The position numbers and the translations under genes were made by a program. Below the pieces are notes generated by a model. It did no database searches and was not told the DNA's origin. It was given only the letters and a program-made list of their open reading frames with translations. Shown piece after piece: positions 8,898-17,989 of a stretch of 64,000 nucleotides of DNA. The DNA is from Sporosarcina sp. NCCP-2222. GTDB lineage: Bacteria > Bacillota > Bacilli > Bacillales_A > Planococcaceae. The stretch spans positions 84,260 through 148,259 of the forward strand of contig NZ_BQYK01000003.1 in NCBI RefSeq assembly GCF_023168145.1, in the 5' to 3' direction. Within the stretch, counting starts at the first letter, position 1. Every line of letters begins with the position of its first letter.

Positions 8898-10676
8898 TTA
8901 CACTTCTTCCGGATCAATCGGTATTACACATCGGAAGATCGTCCCGTGGGTCGGTCCGAGTTCAGCACTAATTTCCCCACCGTGCGAGTCGATAATATTC
9001 TTCGCAATCGCTAGGCCAAGGCCGGTACCACCCTTCCCTCTAGTACGGGCTTTATCCGCCTTATAGAATCGTTCGAATATATAAGGCAGGTCTTCCTTTG
9101 GAATGCCGCTTCCTGTATCGGAAACCGCAATTTCGATAACATCCTTCCCTTTTTCGACACGGATCGTCACTTCTCCTCCATCCGGCGTGTGGCGAATGGC
9201 ATTATCAATTAAATTGGTGAAAACTTGTTCCAACCGATCCTCGTCTGCGACAATTTCCATTTCCTCCACAGGTTGGAGTATGAGCGACACGTTCGCATCC
9301 CTCGCCACCTGCATGAACTTGTTCACGATCCGTTCCAAGAAATGGACAACATCGACAGGAGATTTGTAGAGCCGCATATGCCCTGATTCCATCCTTGCCA
9401 AATCGAGCAGATCCGTTACCAGTCTGCTCATCCGCTTGGACTCGTCGTGGATGATCTGCATAATTTCATTCCGTTCCTCATCACTGGAAGTGACTCCATC
9501 CAGAATCGCTTCACTATAGCCTTGCAGCATCGAAATTGGTGTTCTCAGTTCGTGCGAAACATTGGCGATAAAATCGGAACGGAGTTTATCAAGCTTATGC
9601 TGGTCGGTCATATCCCGGAACACAGCGACAGCTCCCCGAATACTATTTTCACTATAGAGCGGGCTAATCGAAACACCGTAGAACTGGCCTTTCAACTCCA
9701 ATTCTTCTTCTACTTCCTCAGCAAACGTGATGACATGTTCCAGCATATGAACTATTTCAGGCGGTAAGATCTTGGTGGAATCATCGGCGGCCTGATACCA
9801 TTTCTGCAAAATACGTTCTGCTTGCGGGTTATGGAGCAGAATCGAATAATCGCTATTGAACGAAATAACAGCGTCCGTCATGGATGTCAAAATACTGGAA
9901 AGTTGGCCTTTCTCCTGTTTAATCAATTCTACTTGGAATTTTAATTGTTTCCCCATCTGGTTGAAAGCGGTTGCCAATTGTCCAATCTCATCGTTTTGCA
10001 GAACCGGCAGCCGAGTGTCAAAGTTCCCTTTGGATAATTCAAACGCAGCCTGTTTCATACCTCTTAACGGGGAAGTAATCCGGGTAGATAAGAAAAAAGC
10101 GAAGAATGTCGTTAAAATAAAAGCGATAAAAGCTGATAAGAAGACAATATGGGTTGTGCTCTTTGTCGTTCGGTGAACGGCATCCAAGCTTTGATAAAGA
10201 ACGATTGATTGTTTAACATTTCCCGTTTCATAATAGGGATATGTCAATACAAGAAATTTCTCCATCACATCTTGCTCCCGTAAGGAGGGCAGAATCATTT
10301 CTTTAACGGACTTCCCATCCTTTTGTCCCGAATGAAATAAATTCGGCTCATCTAGAATCTTTCTTTCAATGCGCTCCTCATTCAAGCCGTTATGGAATGA
10401 ATAGAGAACGTCCTTGTTGGAATCAACGATCAACGCATTCGTTTCATCTCCGAGCACATCCTGTATGATCAGCCGCATCGCAGTTTCATCATCATGATCT
10501 ACAATGATTTTCCCGATAGTGGCGGCTTCCCTTCTTAGCGAATCCTCCGCCTGCTTTGTATGGAAGTTATCAAGGAATTCAAGAAGCAGAACGGTTACAA
10601 TGAATAATACAAATGAAACGAGAAGCAATATGGTTGCCCATAGCTTCCCGACGATTGAATTCCATATCCTAATCAT
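8898..10676 (-). CDS. resE: Sensor histidine kinase ResE
   Basis: 592 residues: membrane helix at about 12-32, an extracytoplasmic domain of roughly 140 residues, second membrane helix near 178-198, HAMP domain (STRITSPLRGMKQAAFELSKG), a PAS domain (LTSMTDAVISFNSD onward), the HisKA phosphoacceptor in NVSHELRTPISMLQGY, and a HATPase with N box (TNLIDNAIRHTP), G1 (DTGSGIP), F box and G2 (GGTGLGLAIAKNI). This is the ResE architecture. It senses oxygen or nitric-oxide-linked redox state and phosphorylates ResD to activate anaerobic respiration and cytochrome genes. It overlaps resD by eight bases and is followed by sigX. Confidence 0.94.
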   Translation of the reverse strand: MIRIWNSIVGKLWATILLLVSFVLFIVTVLLLEFLDNFHTKQAEDSLRREAATIGKIIVDHDDETAMRLIIQDVLGDETNALIVDSNKDVLYSFHNGLNEERIERKILDEPNLFHSGQKDGKSVKEMILPSLREQDVMEKFLVLTYPYYETGNVKQSIVLYQSLDAVHRTTKSTTHIVFLSAFIAFILTTFFAFFLSTRITSPLRGMKQAAFELSKGNFDTRLPVLQNDEIGQLATAFNQMGKQLKFQVELIKQEKGQLSSILTSMTDAVISFNSDYSILLHNPQAERILQKWYQAADDSTKILPPEIVHMLEHVITFAEEVEEELELKGQFYGVSISPLYSENSIRGAVAVFRDMTDQHKLDKLRSDFIANVSHELRTPISMLQGYSEAILDGVTSSDEERNEIMQIIHDESKRMSRLVTDLLDLARMESGHMRLYKSPVDVVHFLERIVNKFMQVARDANVSLILQPVEEMEIVADEDRLEQVFTNLIDNAIRHTPDGGEVTIRVEKGKDVIEIAVSDTGSGIPKEDLPYIFERFYKADKARTRGKGGTGLGLAIAKNIIDSHGGEISAELGPTHGTIFRCVIPIDPEEV

Positions 10677-11388
10677 TTGGTACCTCGAATTTATAGCCGA
10701 CGCCCCAAACGGTCACAATCATTTTTGCGGCACGCTCAGATACCCTGCTCAGTTTTTCGCGCAGGCGTTTCACATGCGTATCGACCGTACGAAGATCACC
10801 AAAAAATTCATAATGCCATACTTCTTTCAGTAACTGCTCCCGATCAAAGACTTTATCAGGCGCCTTCGCTAGAAAATAAAGAAGCTCATACTCTTTCGGC
10901 GTCAAGTTCACTTCATTTCCTTCTGCTGTTACCCGATGTGCATCATGGTCGATTGTCAGCTGAGGGAAAACGACAAGATCCTTGGAAGCGCTCGAAGAAG
11001 AAGTTGCATTTTGGAAATTCGATCTGCGCAAAATGGCTTTGACTCGAAGCACCACTTCTCTAGGACTAAACGGTTTGACAATATAGTCATCGGCCCCCGT
11101 TTCAAATCCAGTTACCCTGTCGGACTCTTCCCCTTTCGCTGTCAATAAGATGATTGGAGTCTGGTCCTTTTTTTCACGAATTTCCTGCAATACTTCAAAG
11201 CCATCCTTTTCAGGCATCATCACATCTAGCAATAGGCAGTCATATTGATTCTCTTCGAATTTTTCAAGAGCTTCCGCCCCATCCATCGCTTCATCGATTT
11301 GAAAGCCTTCTCTCGATAGATACATATTTAAAAGACGGCGAATTCTTTCCTCGTCATCGACGACTAATAACCTAACGTTTTCTTCCAC
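10669..11388 (-). CDS. resD: Response regulator ResD (OmpR family)
   Basis: 239 residues. Receiver domain with acidic pocket (VVDDEERI), phosphoacceptor Asp in CLLLDVMMPEKDG, conserved Thr/Ser in ILLTAKG and Lys in DYIVKPF; then a winged-helix DNA-binding domain (LTPKEYELLYFLAKAPDKVFDREQLL, VDTHVKRLREKL, WGVGYKF). Pairs with ResE, whose start overlaps its 3' end. In Bacillales ResD activates resABC, ctaA and anaerobic respiration genes. Unlike B. subtilis, resD is separated from resC by about 600 bp containing a repeat element and a terminator, so resDE probably has its own promoter here. Confidence 0.95.
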   Translation of the reverse strand: MEENVRLLVVDDEERIRRLLNMYLSREGFQIDEAMDGAEALEKFEENQYDCLLLDVMMPEKDGFEVLQEIREKKDQTPIILLTAKGEESDRVTGFETGADDYIVKPFSPREVVLRVKAILRRSNFQNATSSSSASKDLVVFPQLTIDHDAHRVTAEGNEVNLTPKEYELLYFLAKAPDKVFDREQLLKEVWHYEFFGDLRTVDTHVKRLREKLSRVSERAAKMIVTVWGVGYKFEVPND

Positions 11389-11690
11389 TGGCTAAAACCC
11401 CTTTCATCTTGCTGCTATATCCATTGTACAAGTCAGGAAGGAAAAAGAAAAGCTTCGGACAACCGTTGTGCTGCAAGGTGTGAACAAGATTTGATAGTGT
11501 TCCTTTCTAACGGCGGACATTCGGTATAAAACCCTTTTTTGATTACTGCCTATCAAGCAGGGGTGTAAACTTTGTGCTATGTCTGCTTTTTACAGTAAAG
11601 GCTGTAGTTAAAATCCGGGTTTTCTTCTACAGAGGAATTAATCCCGGGAGTTGCTCATTTCGACTGCTGATAGACGGTTATATTTATAGA
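11389..11690. other. resD upstream region, no gene seen
   Basis: About 300 bp between resD and the palindromic repeat. I find no open frame with a ribosome site on either strand. It should contain the resDE promoter; no clear -35/-10 pair or ResD site could be fixed by eye. Confidence 0.4.
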
Positions 11691-11724
11691 TAGCTATTTT
11701 TTCAATACTGAGGATACGTACAGG

Positions 11725-11855
11725 CTGTTGCTTTCCATTTCGGCGCTCGCTTTCCGCTGGCCTGGCTTGAGTCTCCTCGTCCACTTCGCTTCCTGCGGGG
11801 TCTCAATGCTCATGCTATTCCCGCAGGAGTCGAGCGCCTCCACTCCAAGCAACAA
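11725..11855. repeat. Palindromic intergenic repeat element (~130 bp)
   Basis: A G+C-rich island in an A+T-rich gap. Two nested inverted repeats are exact: outer GGCGCTCG (11742-11749) with CGAGCGCC (11831-11838), and inner TCCTGCGGG (11791-11799) with CCCGCAGGA (11820-11828). Between them are near-repeats of GAGTCTCCTCG and CTTCGCTTCCTGCGG. From memory this resembles a palindromic repeat frequent in intergenic regions of Bacillaceae and Planococcaceae; I cannot verify that here. The 77- and 129-codon frames over it have no ribosome site or protein-like features. Could be a small non-autonomous mobile element or a structured RNA. Confidence 0.7.
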
Positions 11856-11955
11856 GTGCTTTTGAATAACTAAATATACCTCGCAATTTTTTTGAATTGC
11901 CAGATGTACTGTTAGTAGGATATCCATTCAACTTTGCTATTGGTTCTTCCATAAT

Positions 11956-11994
11956 AAAAAGGACTGTGCAGCTTTTACACTGCACAGTCCTTTT
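11956..11994 (-). terminator. Terminator of the resABC operon
   Basis: AAAAAGGACTGTGCA and TGCACAGTCCTTTT around a 10-base loop, three bases after the resC stop; tracts of A and T on both sides allow use in both directions. Confidence 0.88.
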
Positions 11995-11996
11995 AC

Positions 11997-13184
11997 TCAT
12001 TTCGCGTAGGAATGCAATCCGGCGAGAATGAAGTTTACGAAAATCAGGTTGAACATAATGATGATGAAACCGATTACTGCCAGCCAAGCTGAATTTTTCC
12101 CTTCCCACCCGCGGGATAGCCGCAGATGAAGGAATGCTGCGTAAAACAGCCAAGTAATAAGGGCCCATACTTCTTTCGGGTCCCAACCCCAGAATCTTGA
12201 CCAAGCTTCATGTGCCCAGATCATCGCAAAGATTAACGCTCCCAAAGTAAACACTGGGAAGCCGATTAAAACAGAACGATAACCGATTTCATCCATGAGC
12301 TGTGAGTTAGCTCTCTTCGCAAGCGGCTGGACGAACTCGGCAAGCCGTTTCCTGACAATTAACCGGAGCAGCACATACAGGATAGATCCAATGAACAGAG
12401 ACCAAACGAATGTTGTTAAGGTTTTACCATTCAAAATAGCCGGCAATTCCACCCAAGGTTTCATTGTATCTGGCGATTTGGCTACCGATTCATTCATTCC
12501 GAAAAGCGGCGGATAATTATACGTGATGGAAGCAGGTTTGTCGTTTTTATCGATGTAATCAAATTCCGCTTCATATCCGGCCAATTTGAATGTACTGGAA
12601 GATAAGACAAATCCAATAACCAACATGATGACAAACATGACAAACTCAATCCAGAAACGTTGTCTGGACTTCTTAGACATATCTATGTTCTTCAACAAGT
12701 AAATCAAACCTGCAACGGCACTAATGGCTAAGATAGATTCACCAAGCGCTGCCGTGATAACGTGAATTGTCAGCCAATGACTTTGCAATGCAGGAATTAA
12801 AGGCGTTACTTCTTTTGGGAACATGCTTGCATAAGCAATGATTAAAATCGCGATCGGCAAAGCAAACAATCCAAGCGATGGTGTCCGGTATAAGAAAAAG
12901 ATAAGGATGAAAGCACCGACTAACATCATCCCGAACGCCGTTGTAAACTCGAACATATTACTGACCGGGGCATGCCCCCCCGCAATCCATCTTGTAATGA
13001 AATAGCCGACATGCGTCAGGAATCCAATGATCGTTATGGAGATTCCGATGGTCCCCCATTTGTTATTTCTATAGGTAGCCTCCGATTTAGCTCCCTTGAC
13101 CGCTCCCCCAAAGAAAGCGGTCGCAACTAAATATGCAATAAAGGAAATTTCAAGCAAAGTCGCACTAATATTAGCTAATCCCAT
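11997..13184 (-). CDS. resC: Cytochrome c biogenesis protein ResC (CcsA/CcsB type)
   Basis: 395 residues, eight or so membrane helices. The tryptophan-rich haem-handling motif [31 protein letters not shown] lies near residues 320-350, with flanking conserved His residues, as in CcsA/ResC. With ResB it forms the system II haem lyase that delivers haem to apocytochrome c outside the membrane. Its ATG shares one base with the resB stop (TAATG), so the two are translationally coupled. Full length. Confidence 0.95.
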   Translation of the reverse strand: MGLANISATLLEISFIAYLVATAFFGGAVKGAKSEATYRNNKWGTIGISITIIGFLTHVGYFITRWIAGGHAPVSNMFEFTTAFGMMLVGAFILIFFLYRTPSLGLFALPIAILIIAYASMFPKEVTPLIPALQSHWLTIHVITAALGESILAISAVAGLIYLLKNIDMSKKSRQRFWIEFVMFVIMLVIGFVLSSSTFKLAGYEAEFDYIDKNDKPASITYNYPPLFGMNESVAKSPDTMKPWVELPAILNGKTLTTFVWSLFIGSILYVLLRLIVRKRLAEFVQPLAKRANSQLMDEIGYRSVLIGFPVFTLGALIFAMIWAHEAWSRFWGWDPKEVWALITWLFYAAFLHLRLSRGWEGKNSAWLAVIGFIIIMFNLIFVNFILAGLHSYAK

Positions 13185-14845
13185 TATGATTCAGCTCCTT
13201 CCTGTCGCTCATCTTTCGACTCTTTGTCTTGTCGATCCATATAAGCAGGCAACTCCGATGCATCTTTTACTGCGTTTAATTCCTTTTTCAGAGAAAACCA
13301 GTTTTTATTCGTATGGGCTGCGACCAAAAGTTGCTGATCTGCCCCTTTTTGAATCCAAATTCTTCGATGGTTCCAATAAGAACCCATAATGACGCCAATC
13401 ATAAAGATGATGCCGCCCAACAGCAGGATATATAATGTCTTGTCCTTGCGTATTGTAAAGCCCGAAATATCGCGAGTATCCGCGCTCACAAATTTTACTT
13501 TATACGCATTTTCTTCCGTCTCCAATGTTTGCTGGATGGCTACAAAGCTTTTTTCACCTTTCGGCTTTTCGGGTGTTGTCATTTTAAAGATAAAAGCCGG
13601 GTTATTTGGAATTGGTGATTTGGAAACCGGTTCACCGTCTTTAATGCCGTCGTAATCAGCGTAATATTCCAGTAATTCTACTTTTGCACCATTGTCTAAC
13701 TCGTACGTTCCTTTTGGATCATCCAATTCGATTGTGAACTCTCCAAACGACTTATCCGTTGATTTTTCAATCAATTGCATCGTCATGGATTTCAATTCAC
13801 TTAACCGATAATCCATTTGGAATACATTATAGCCATCAAACTTAAGCGGTTTATTTACAACAATCGAATAATCCTTAACATACTCCAAGTCCTCAGAACC
13901 AGGCAAGGATCCTTCTTTTTCTTTATAAAGAGTGACGTCCGTTTGAAAGTTCTTCACGATAGGGCCATTGCGATCCAGGGCTTCCCCGAAGACAGCATTG
14001 GCATCCTCTTTCGTATACGTTTCTAGTTTAAAATCCTTACTTTTCAAGAAATAGCCTGGCGCACCGGTAACATTGCGAAGCTCCCCTTCACGAATCCACA
14101 TTGTTTCATCCACATAGAAACCTGGAATCCCCCGCAATAATACGCCAAACAAGAAAATAATAAGTCCGGTATGATTTACATATGGGCCCCAACGTGAAAA
14201 ACGGTTCTTCTCAGCGAGAATCGCTCCGTCTTCCATCTTGACGTTATATTTCATTTCCTTCAGGGCAGCTTCTGCTTTCATCAACGATTCATCCGGATCG
14301 GCTGCTTTTCCTTCACCAAAGATCCGTTGGCGTTTCATAAAGGACACATGGCGTTTCGTCCTTTGCTTCTTTAAAGATTTATAAAGCGGAACGACACGGT
14401 CAACGCTTGCGATGATAATGGATGTTCCCAGCATGCCGATAAGGATTTTGAACCACCAGCTGTTGTACATATCATAAAATCCAAGCTTGTAATAGAGCGT
14501 CCCAAAGAAACTATATGTTTTTTCATAATAAGCCAGGTATTCAGCGTCTGTCGCGTTGACTGAAGTGACTGGGGCATATAGCTTCTGAGGAAAGATGGTA
14601 CCGATTGCAGAAGTTACTAATACCGCAACAATAATACTGACCCCAACTTTGACGCTCGAGAAAAAATTCCAGATTTTATCAATGATCGACTTGTTATACG
14701 TCTGAGATCTCCTGGCCGATCCTTCATATCTCATATCGACAACTTGACTTTTTTCTGCCTCTTCGGTCAATGGCCGGCCACAAGCCTCACATAAGACAGT
14801 GCCGAAAGGGTTTTCATGACCGCATTGACATTTGATTTTGCTCAT
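13184..14845 (-). CDS. resB: Cytochrome c biogenesis protein ResB (Ccs1 family)
   Basis: 553 residues. Begins with a small zinc-ribbon-like segment (Cys6, Cys8, Cys19, Cys22: [14 protein letters not shown]) that is also present in B. subtilis ResB, then three closely following membrane helices around residues 70-215, a large outer domain, and a last membrane helix near residue 480 ([18 protein letters not shown]). It is the partner of ResC in system II cytochrome c maturation. resA starts 17 bp upstream of it and resC overlaps it, forming one operon. Confidence 0.95.
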   Translation of the reverse strand: MSKIKCQCGHENPFGTVLCEACGRPLTEEAEKSQVVDMRYEGSARRSQTYNKSIIDKIWNFFSSVKVGVSIIVAVLVTSAIGTIFPQKLYAPVTSVNATDAEYLAYYEKTYSFFGTLYYKLGFYDMYNSWWFKILIGMLGTSIIIASVDRVVPLYKSLKKQRTKRHVSFMKRQRIFGEGKAADPDESLMKAEAALKEMKYNVKMEDGAILAEKNRFSRWGPYVNHTGLIIFLFGVLLRGIPGFYVDETMWIREGELRNVTGAPGYFLKSKDFKLETYTKEDANAVFGEALDRNGPIVKNFQTDVTLYKEKEGSLPGSEDLEYVKDYSIVVNKPLKFDGYNVFQMDYRLSELKSMTMQLIEKSTDKSFGEFTIELDDPKGTYELDNGAKVELLEYYADYDGIKDGEPVSKSPIPNNPAFIFKMTTPEKPKGEKSFVAIQQTLETEENAYKVKFVSADTRDISGFTIRKDKTLYILLLGGIIFMIGVIMGSYWNHRRIWIQKGADQQLLVAAHTNKNWFSLKKELNAVKDASELPAYMDRQDKESKDERQEGAES

Positions 14846-14862
14846 AGCTAACGTACTCCTTA

Positions 14863-15393
14863 TCAGGGTTGAATACTTTCCATATACGACTTGATTTCCT
14901 CCTTGGACATTTCACTCTTTAGAATTTTGACGATCTTGCCATTTTTATCAATCAAGAAAGTCGTTGGAAGCGGCTGGATATTGTATGCTTCCTTCACATC
15001 TTTTGTCTTGTCAATCAAGACCGGGAATGTCAAATCGTATTGATTACGGAAGGATTCCACCTTCAGTTTTGGCTCTCCGACATTAACGGATAACACGTGA
15101 ACTCCCTTGTCCGTAAATTCCTTGTAATAATCTTCAATATACGGCATTTCTTTTTTACAAGGAGGACACCAAGTTCCCCAAAAATTCAGGAACACTCCTT
15201 GTCCTTCATAATCAGACAGGCGGTGTTTATTGCCTTCCAAGTCAACGAGCTCAAAGTCTGGAGCTTTGTCCCCTACTTCCAGCACTTTCACTTTATCCTT
15301 TGAAACGATGGAAAAAATAATTGCCAATGCCAGCAATATGAGGACGACAGCTCTGATGATCAAGCGTTTCGTTTTTTTATTCGCCTTGGCCAC
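14863..15393 (-). CDS. resA: Membrane-tethered thiol-disulfide oxidoreductase ResA
   Basis: 176 residues: one N-terminal membrane helix (about residues 11-30) and an outer thioredoxin/TlpA-like domain. The active site is WCPPC with Cys76 and Cys79, followed by Glu82, the residue equivalent to the Glu80 that matters in B. subtilis ResA. It reduces the disulfide of apocytochrome c so that ResBC can attach haem. B. subtilis has CEPC rather than CPPC, a small difference in the two residues between the cysteines. First gene of resABC. Confidence 0.94.
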   Translation of the reverse strand: MAKANKKTKRLIIRAVVLILLALAIIFSIVSKDKVKVLEVGDKAPDFELVDLEGNKHRLSDYEGQGVFLNFWGTWCPPCKKEMPYIEDYYKEFTDKGVHVLSVNVGEPKLKVESFRNQYDLTFPVLIDKTKDVKEAYNIQPLPTTFLIDKNGKIVKILKSEMSKEEIKSYMESIQP

Positions 15394-15496
15394 TGTTCAG
15401 CCTCCTAACGATAAATGAGTTCTAAATTCGATTATAACAAATGTAACCTGTTAAAAAAGTTGAAGTCGTGATAGCTTTGTGAACATTTCGGGAAAC

Positions 15497-16231
15497 TCAG
15501 TGACCGATTTTGCCTGTTTCCGCAAGCACCCGCAGCTGTTTCACTTCATGGGTCGTCAATTCCCGTGCTTCTCCCGCATTCATGCCATATGTCGTCAAGG
15601 TGCCAAATGACTCCCTTTTCAACTTCAAAACAGGGCAGCCGATTGCATCGAACATGCGGCGCACTTGCCTGTTTCTTCCTTCATGAATGGTAATTTCAAC
15701 AATGGCAGTACCTGTTTTTTTATCTACCGATTGCATCTTCACCTTCGCTGGAGCTGTCATTCCGTCTTCTAGTTCAATGCCGCGTTCCAATTTTTTTAGC
15801 AGTTCCCGGTTTGGAATGCCTTTTACCTTCGCCACGTATGTTTTATGGATTTTAAATTTCGGATGCGTCATCAAGTACGAGAACTCCCCATCATTGGTCA
15901 ACAAAATGACCCCAGATGTATCATAATCCAGTCTTCCGACAGGGAAAATACGTTCCTCAACATGAGGAAGCAAGTCCAGTACAGTCTTTCTTCCTTTGTC
16001 ATCCTCTACCGTCGAGATATAACCGCGAGGTTTATAAAGCAAATAATAAACATTCCGTTCTTTAACTAACTCCACGCCTTCCACTTCAACAGAATCGGAT
16101 TTGGAAACCTTCGTTCCGAGTTCCCTAATAACAACTCCGTTCACTTTCACTTTACCTTCCAGTATGAGTGTTTCCGCTTTTCTGCGAGAAGCAACTCCTG
16201 CCTGTGCCAATACTTTTTGTAGTCTTTCCAA
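15497..16231 (-). CDS. rluB: 23S rRNA pseudouridine synthase RluB
   Basis: 244 residues. N-terminal S4 RNA-binding domain (MERLQKVLAQAGVASRRKAE), then a RsuA/RluB-type catalytic domain with the catalytic Asp in GRLDYDTSGVILLTNDG and the INxxxHEGRNRQVRRMF-like motif near the C-terminus (EITIHEGRNRQVRRMF). It makes pseudouridine at the position equivalent to 2605 of E. coli 23S rRNA. As in B. subtilis (ypuL) it lies just upstream of resA, here with about 100 bp between. Confidence 0.92.
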   Translation of the reverse strand: MERLQKVLAQAGVASRRKAETLILEGKVKVNGVVIRELGTKVSKSDSVEVEGVELVKERNVYYLLYKPRGYISTVEDDKGRKTVLDLLPHVEERIFPVGRLDYDTSGVILLTNDGEFSYLMTHPKFKIHKTYVAKVKGIPNRELLKKLERGIELEDGMTAPAKVKMQSVDKKTGTAIVEITIHEGRNRQVRRMFDAIGCPVLKLKRESFGTLTTYGMNAGEARELTTHEVKQLRVLAETGKIGH

Positions 16232-16282
16232 ACTTCGTCACCTTCCTTCTTTCCTCAAAAAATTATGTCACACTTCCATGAA

Positions 16283-16318
16283 AATGAAAAGAAGACTGAC
16301 CTAAAGAAGGCAGTCTTA
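16283..16318 (-). terminator. Terminator after the dacB-type gene
   Basis: AAGACTG / CAGTCTT stem around a 12-base loop, then CTTTTCATTTTC on the minus strand; lies about 65 bp past the carboxypeptidase stop and before rluB. Confidence 0.65.
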
Positions 16319-16381
16319 CGGAATTTGTCATAATTACGACGTATTTACGTATGTTGGTTTGCGTAGCTGTCGTGCGATTTA

Positions 16382-17380
16382 TTATTGATGAATAGTAATA
16401 TCAGTTGTGATAATCGGCTGATTATCAAACGAAACTGTCCATGAGCCGGTGCTGATTTTCTCTTTCCCTCGAGGGATCCTGACAAAATGGGTAATCCGTT
16501 CTTTTTCATCCGGCGACAGAAGCACTTTGATCGGCTCATCCAATTCTCCCTCAACGCCAGGCAGTATGGAATATTTCCCTTTCTTCGCGACTGTCACTAA
16601 ATCATAATCTTTGAATGTCTGATTGGCAAGATCCGTATGATCTTTCCAATCATCCCCATCATTCAAAGTTACGATAATAATTTTCTTTCCATCCCTTTCG
16701 AAGTAAGTGGCCAATGTTCGGCCTGCCACTTTCGTAAAGCCGGTCTTTCCTGCTTTAACATCGGGATTAGTATGAATGAGACGATGTTTATTGCTCCAAC
16801 TCCGAACATCCCCATCCTTCCCTTTGTAAATATAGGACTTGGAAGAAGCGATTTTTCTGAATTCATCATTTTGCATGGCGAAATAAAGCATTTTTGCTGT
16901 GTCATAAGCTGTTGATAGATGTTCATCATGGTGAAGACCCGATGGATTCATGAATTTCGTATCCTTCAGTCCATAATAAAGGGCTTTTTCATTCATCATA
17001 TCGACAAAGCCCTCCAACGAGCCCCCCGCATGTTCTGCAAGGGCATAGGCCGCATCATTGCCAGACCTTAACATAAGGCCGTGCAGCAATGCTTCACTTG
17101 GCATCTTCGCCCCTTGCACTGTATAGATGGACGATCCCTCGGCAGAAGCTGCTTCCGGGGAAATGGTAATATCGCCCGAAGCCCCGCTTTCTACAAACGT
17201 GAACGCCGTCCAAATTTTTGTCAAACTCGCAATCGGCAATCTCGCATTCTCGTTGTGGCCTTGCAATAGTCTTCCCGTCTCTGCGTCAATTACCGCCCAC
17301 GCCTGCCCTGAGGCCGCTTCCTTCGGTGTTGCAGCAAAAAGAACAACTAGAAAAAGCACGACAGCAAATGCTCGCCTCAA
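16382..17380 (-). CDS. dacB: D-alanyl-D-alanine carboxypeptidase (DacB type, S11)
   Basis: 332 residues with a cleavable signal peptide (FAVVLFLVVLFAATPKEAASG). Penicillin-binding motifs are complete: SLTK (nucleophile Ser in IASLTKIWTAF), SGN (LRSGNDAAYALAEH) and KTG (KAGKTGFTKVAGRT). It trims the terminal D-Ala from peptidoglycan stem peptides. Location beside scpB and rluB matches the sporulation-specific DacB of B. subtilis, which tunes cortex cross-linking, but the protein is about 50 residues shorter and the usual spmA-spmB genes are missing. No clear C-terminal amphipathic membrane anchor is visible. Its start overlaps the end of scpB by four bases. Confidence 0.85.
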   Translation of the reverse strand: MRRAFAVVLFLVVLFAATPKEAASGQAWAVIDAETGRLLQGHNENARLPIASLTKIWTAFTFVESGASGDITISPEAASAEGSSIYTVQGAKMPSEALLHGLMLRSGNDAAYALAEHAGGSLEGFVDMMNEKALYYGLKDTKFMNPSGLHHDEHLSTAYDTAKMLYFAMQNDEFRKIASSKSYIYKGKDGDVRSWSNKHRLIHTNPDVKAGKTGFTKVAGRTLATYFERDGKKIIIVTLNDGDDWKDHTDLANQTFKDYDLVTVAKKGKYSILPGVEGELDEPIKVLLSPDEKERITHFVRIPRGKEKISTGSWTVSFDNQPIITTDITIHQ

Positions 17381-17988
17381 TCAATGATTCCCCCTTCATC
17401 TTCTTGCATATTAAATGCTTCTTGGAACTTCGTCATGAATAAATCGGTATCTTCCTGCTCCCCTTCCTCTACTTCGGTCAGTGGCGGCAGGCCGTCGATC
17501 GACTCCAGTCCGAAACGGTCCAAAAACAGCTCAGTCGTACCATAGAGAATTGGTCGGCCACTCCCTTCCAGTCTCCCTTTTTCCATAATGAATCCTTTGG
17601 CCACCAGTGTCTGTAACGGGCCTTCTGACTTGACCCCGCGCAAATCATCTATTTCCACACGAGTGACCGGCTGCTTATATGCAATGATGGCCAGCACTTC
17701 CATTGATGCTTGTGTCATGGATTTTGGAGAAGGGTTTTCAAGCATCTTCGTGATGTCGCCTGCAAATTCACCTTTTGTGACTAATCTGTACCTCCCTCCA
17801 TACTTCCGCAGAGTGATACCAGCATCTTGGCGATTTTCATATCGTTCCTGCAATTGATCGAGCAGCGTTTCTGCGTTCGCTTTCGTCGAATCAATAATTG
17901 CTGCTATTTGTTCGGGTGCTAGCCCATCATCACCGGCGACAAATAGTAAACTTTCAATTCTTCCATGCATTACTTCGTCTTCATTCAT
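17377..17988 (-). CDS. scpB: Chromosome segregation and condensation protein ScpB
   Basis: About 203 residues with two winged-helix domains (ESLLFVAGDDGLAPEQIAAIID and AIIAYKQPVTRVEIDDLRGVKSEGPLQTLVAKGFI), typical of ScpB. It binds ScpA and the Smc heads to form the condensin complex. I place the start at 17988, eight bases after AGGAGGG; the extension to 18009 would overlap scpA and lacks a ribosome site. Directly follows scpA with one base between stop and start. The acidic C-terminal tail (about 30 residues) is low complexity. Confidence 0.93.
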   Translation of the reverse strand: MNEDEVMHGRIESLLFVAGDDGLAPEQIAAIIDSTKANAETLLDQLQERYENRQDAGITLRKYGGRYRLVTKGEFAGDITKMLENPSPKSMTQASMEVLAIIAYKQPVTRVEIDDLRGVKSEGPLQTLVAKGFIMEKGRLEGSGRPILYGTTELFLDRFGLESIDGLPPLTEVEEGEQEDTDLFMTKFQEAFNMQEDEGGIID

Positions 17989-17989
17989 T

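Noticed and set aside
11694..12204. 77- and 129-codon frames near the palindromic repeat and into resC
   Set aside because: They arise from G+C-rich inverted repeats or are antisense or out-of-frame to resC; no ribosome site or homologous features.
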